From the NCBI GenBank assembly GCA_028700615.1, contig JAQVSH010000099.1:1-6828 (forward strand): a DNA stretch of 6,828 nt, in the 5' to 3' direction. Within the stretch, counting starts at the first letter, position 1; every line of letters begins with the position of its first letter. The notes under the pieces are model-generated. The model saw only the letters and a program-made list of their open reading frames with translations, was not told the origin of the DNA and did no database searches. Positions 6,667-6,828 of the stretch are shown in pieces. The translations under genes and the position numbers were made by a program. The stretch is from Bacteroidales bacterium. GTDB lineage: Bacteria > Bacteroidota > Bacteroidia > Bacteroidales > UBA4181.

Positions 6667-6828
6667 TTAGAAAGTGATCTTAGCACCTAACGAAATTCTC
6701 CTTATGGGAGGATAGGTGTAATATCCTGTGCTATAAGCATTGTCAGTACCTGTTTCAGGAGACATTCCAATAACAGATGTGAAATAATGAAGGTTGTTTC
6801 CGGACAATGTAAACGTGATGTTGTCTAT
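6667..6828 (-). CDS. SusC/RagA-type TonB-dependent transporter, C-terminal end (truncated by window)
   Basis: The minus-strand frame is open from the right edge for 53 residues and stops at TAA (6669-6667). The pattern is that of the last strands of a SusC barrel: a penultimate strand around ITFTLSGNNLHYF, a Tyr-rich loop ending YYTYPPIRR, and a last strand ISLGAKITF with a terminal Phe, the usual outer-membrane barrel insertion signal. SusC proteins import glycan pieces through the outer membrane with TonB energy. It is immediately followed by its SusD-type partner. The plug and most of the barrel lie outside the window, so the family call rests on this tail and the SusD neighbour. Confidence 0.9.
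   Translation of the reverse strand: MDNITFTLSGNNLHYFTSVIGMSPETGTDNAYSTGYYTYPPIRRISLGAKITF

Noticed and set aside
6641..6686. GTG start at 6686 for the SusD-type gene, overlapping the SusC-type gene
   Set aside because: It would overlap the SusC-type coding sequence by 20 bp and place a long charged stretch before the lipoprotein signal peptide. The ATGs at 6662 or 6638 are better.

Overview
The window is a tightly packed stretch of a Bacteroidota genome, most likely a Bacteroides, Parabacteroides or Dysgonomonas type. The signs are an adjacent SusC/SusD-type outer-membrane pair, AT-leaning coding sequence with no Shine-Dalgarno-like start sites, and lipoprotein signals typical of the phylum. 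It is the downstream part of a polysaccharide utilization locus (PUL) built around a GH33 exo-sialidase. I see no RNA genes, mobile elements, CRISPR or long repeats, and no intergenic gap longer than a few bases.

Layout. Seven genes read leftward, on the minus strand, starting at the right edge. They are the last 53 codons of a SusC-type TonB-dependent transporter (6667-6828), a SusD-type lipoprotein (5199-6662), a GH33 sialidase lipoprotein (3564-5195), a D-lyxose ketol-isomerase family cupin (2902-3567), an exported metallophosphoesterase (1816-2895), a DUF4432 aldose-1-epimerase-like protein (771-1811) and an exported YhcH/NanQ-family protein (136-774). All junctions are gaps of 3-6 bp or 4-bp ATGA overlaps, so this is almost certainly one operon. 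Its promoter lies outside the window, upstream of susC. At the left edge the tail of an SGNH/GDSL esterase (1-141, plus strand) meets the operon head-on, and the two final codons and stops share six bases.

Working model. SusC/SusD import a sialylated glycan. The sialidase, a lipoprotein, releases the terminal nonulosonic acid as the alpha anomer. A YhcH/NanQ-type protein with a signal peptide could open or anomerise the sugar in the periplasm. A phosphoesterase may remove phosphate substituents. In the cytoplasm, a mutarotase-like DUF4432 protein and a lyxose/mannose isomerase act on released monosaccharides. The classical sialic-acid core (aldolase NanA, epimerase NanE, permease NanT) is not in this window. 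The lyxose/mannose isomerase is not a step in Neu5Ac catabolism. It would fit better if the locus handled Kdn (whose aldol cleavage gives mannose) or a mannose-containing glycan; that is a hypothesis only.

The gene families are recognised with confidence. Exact substrates cannot be read from the sequence.
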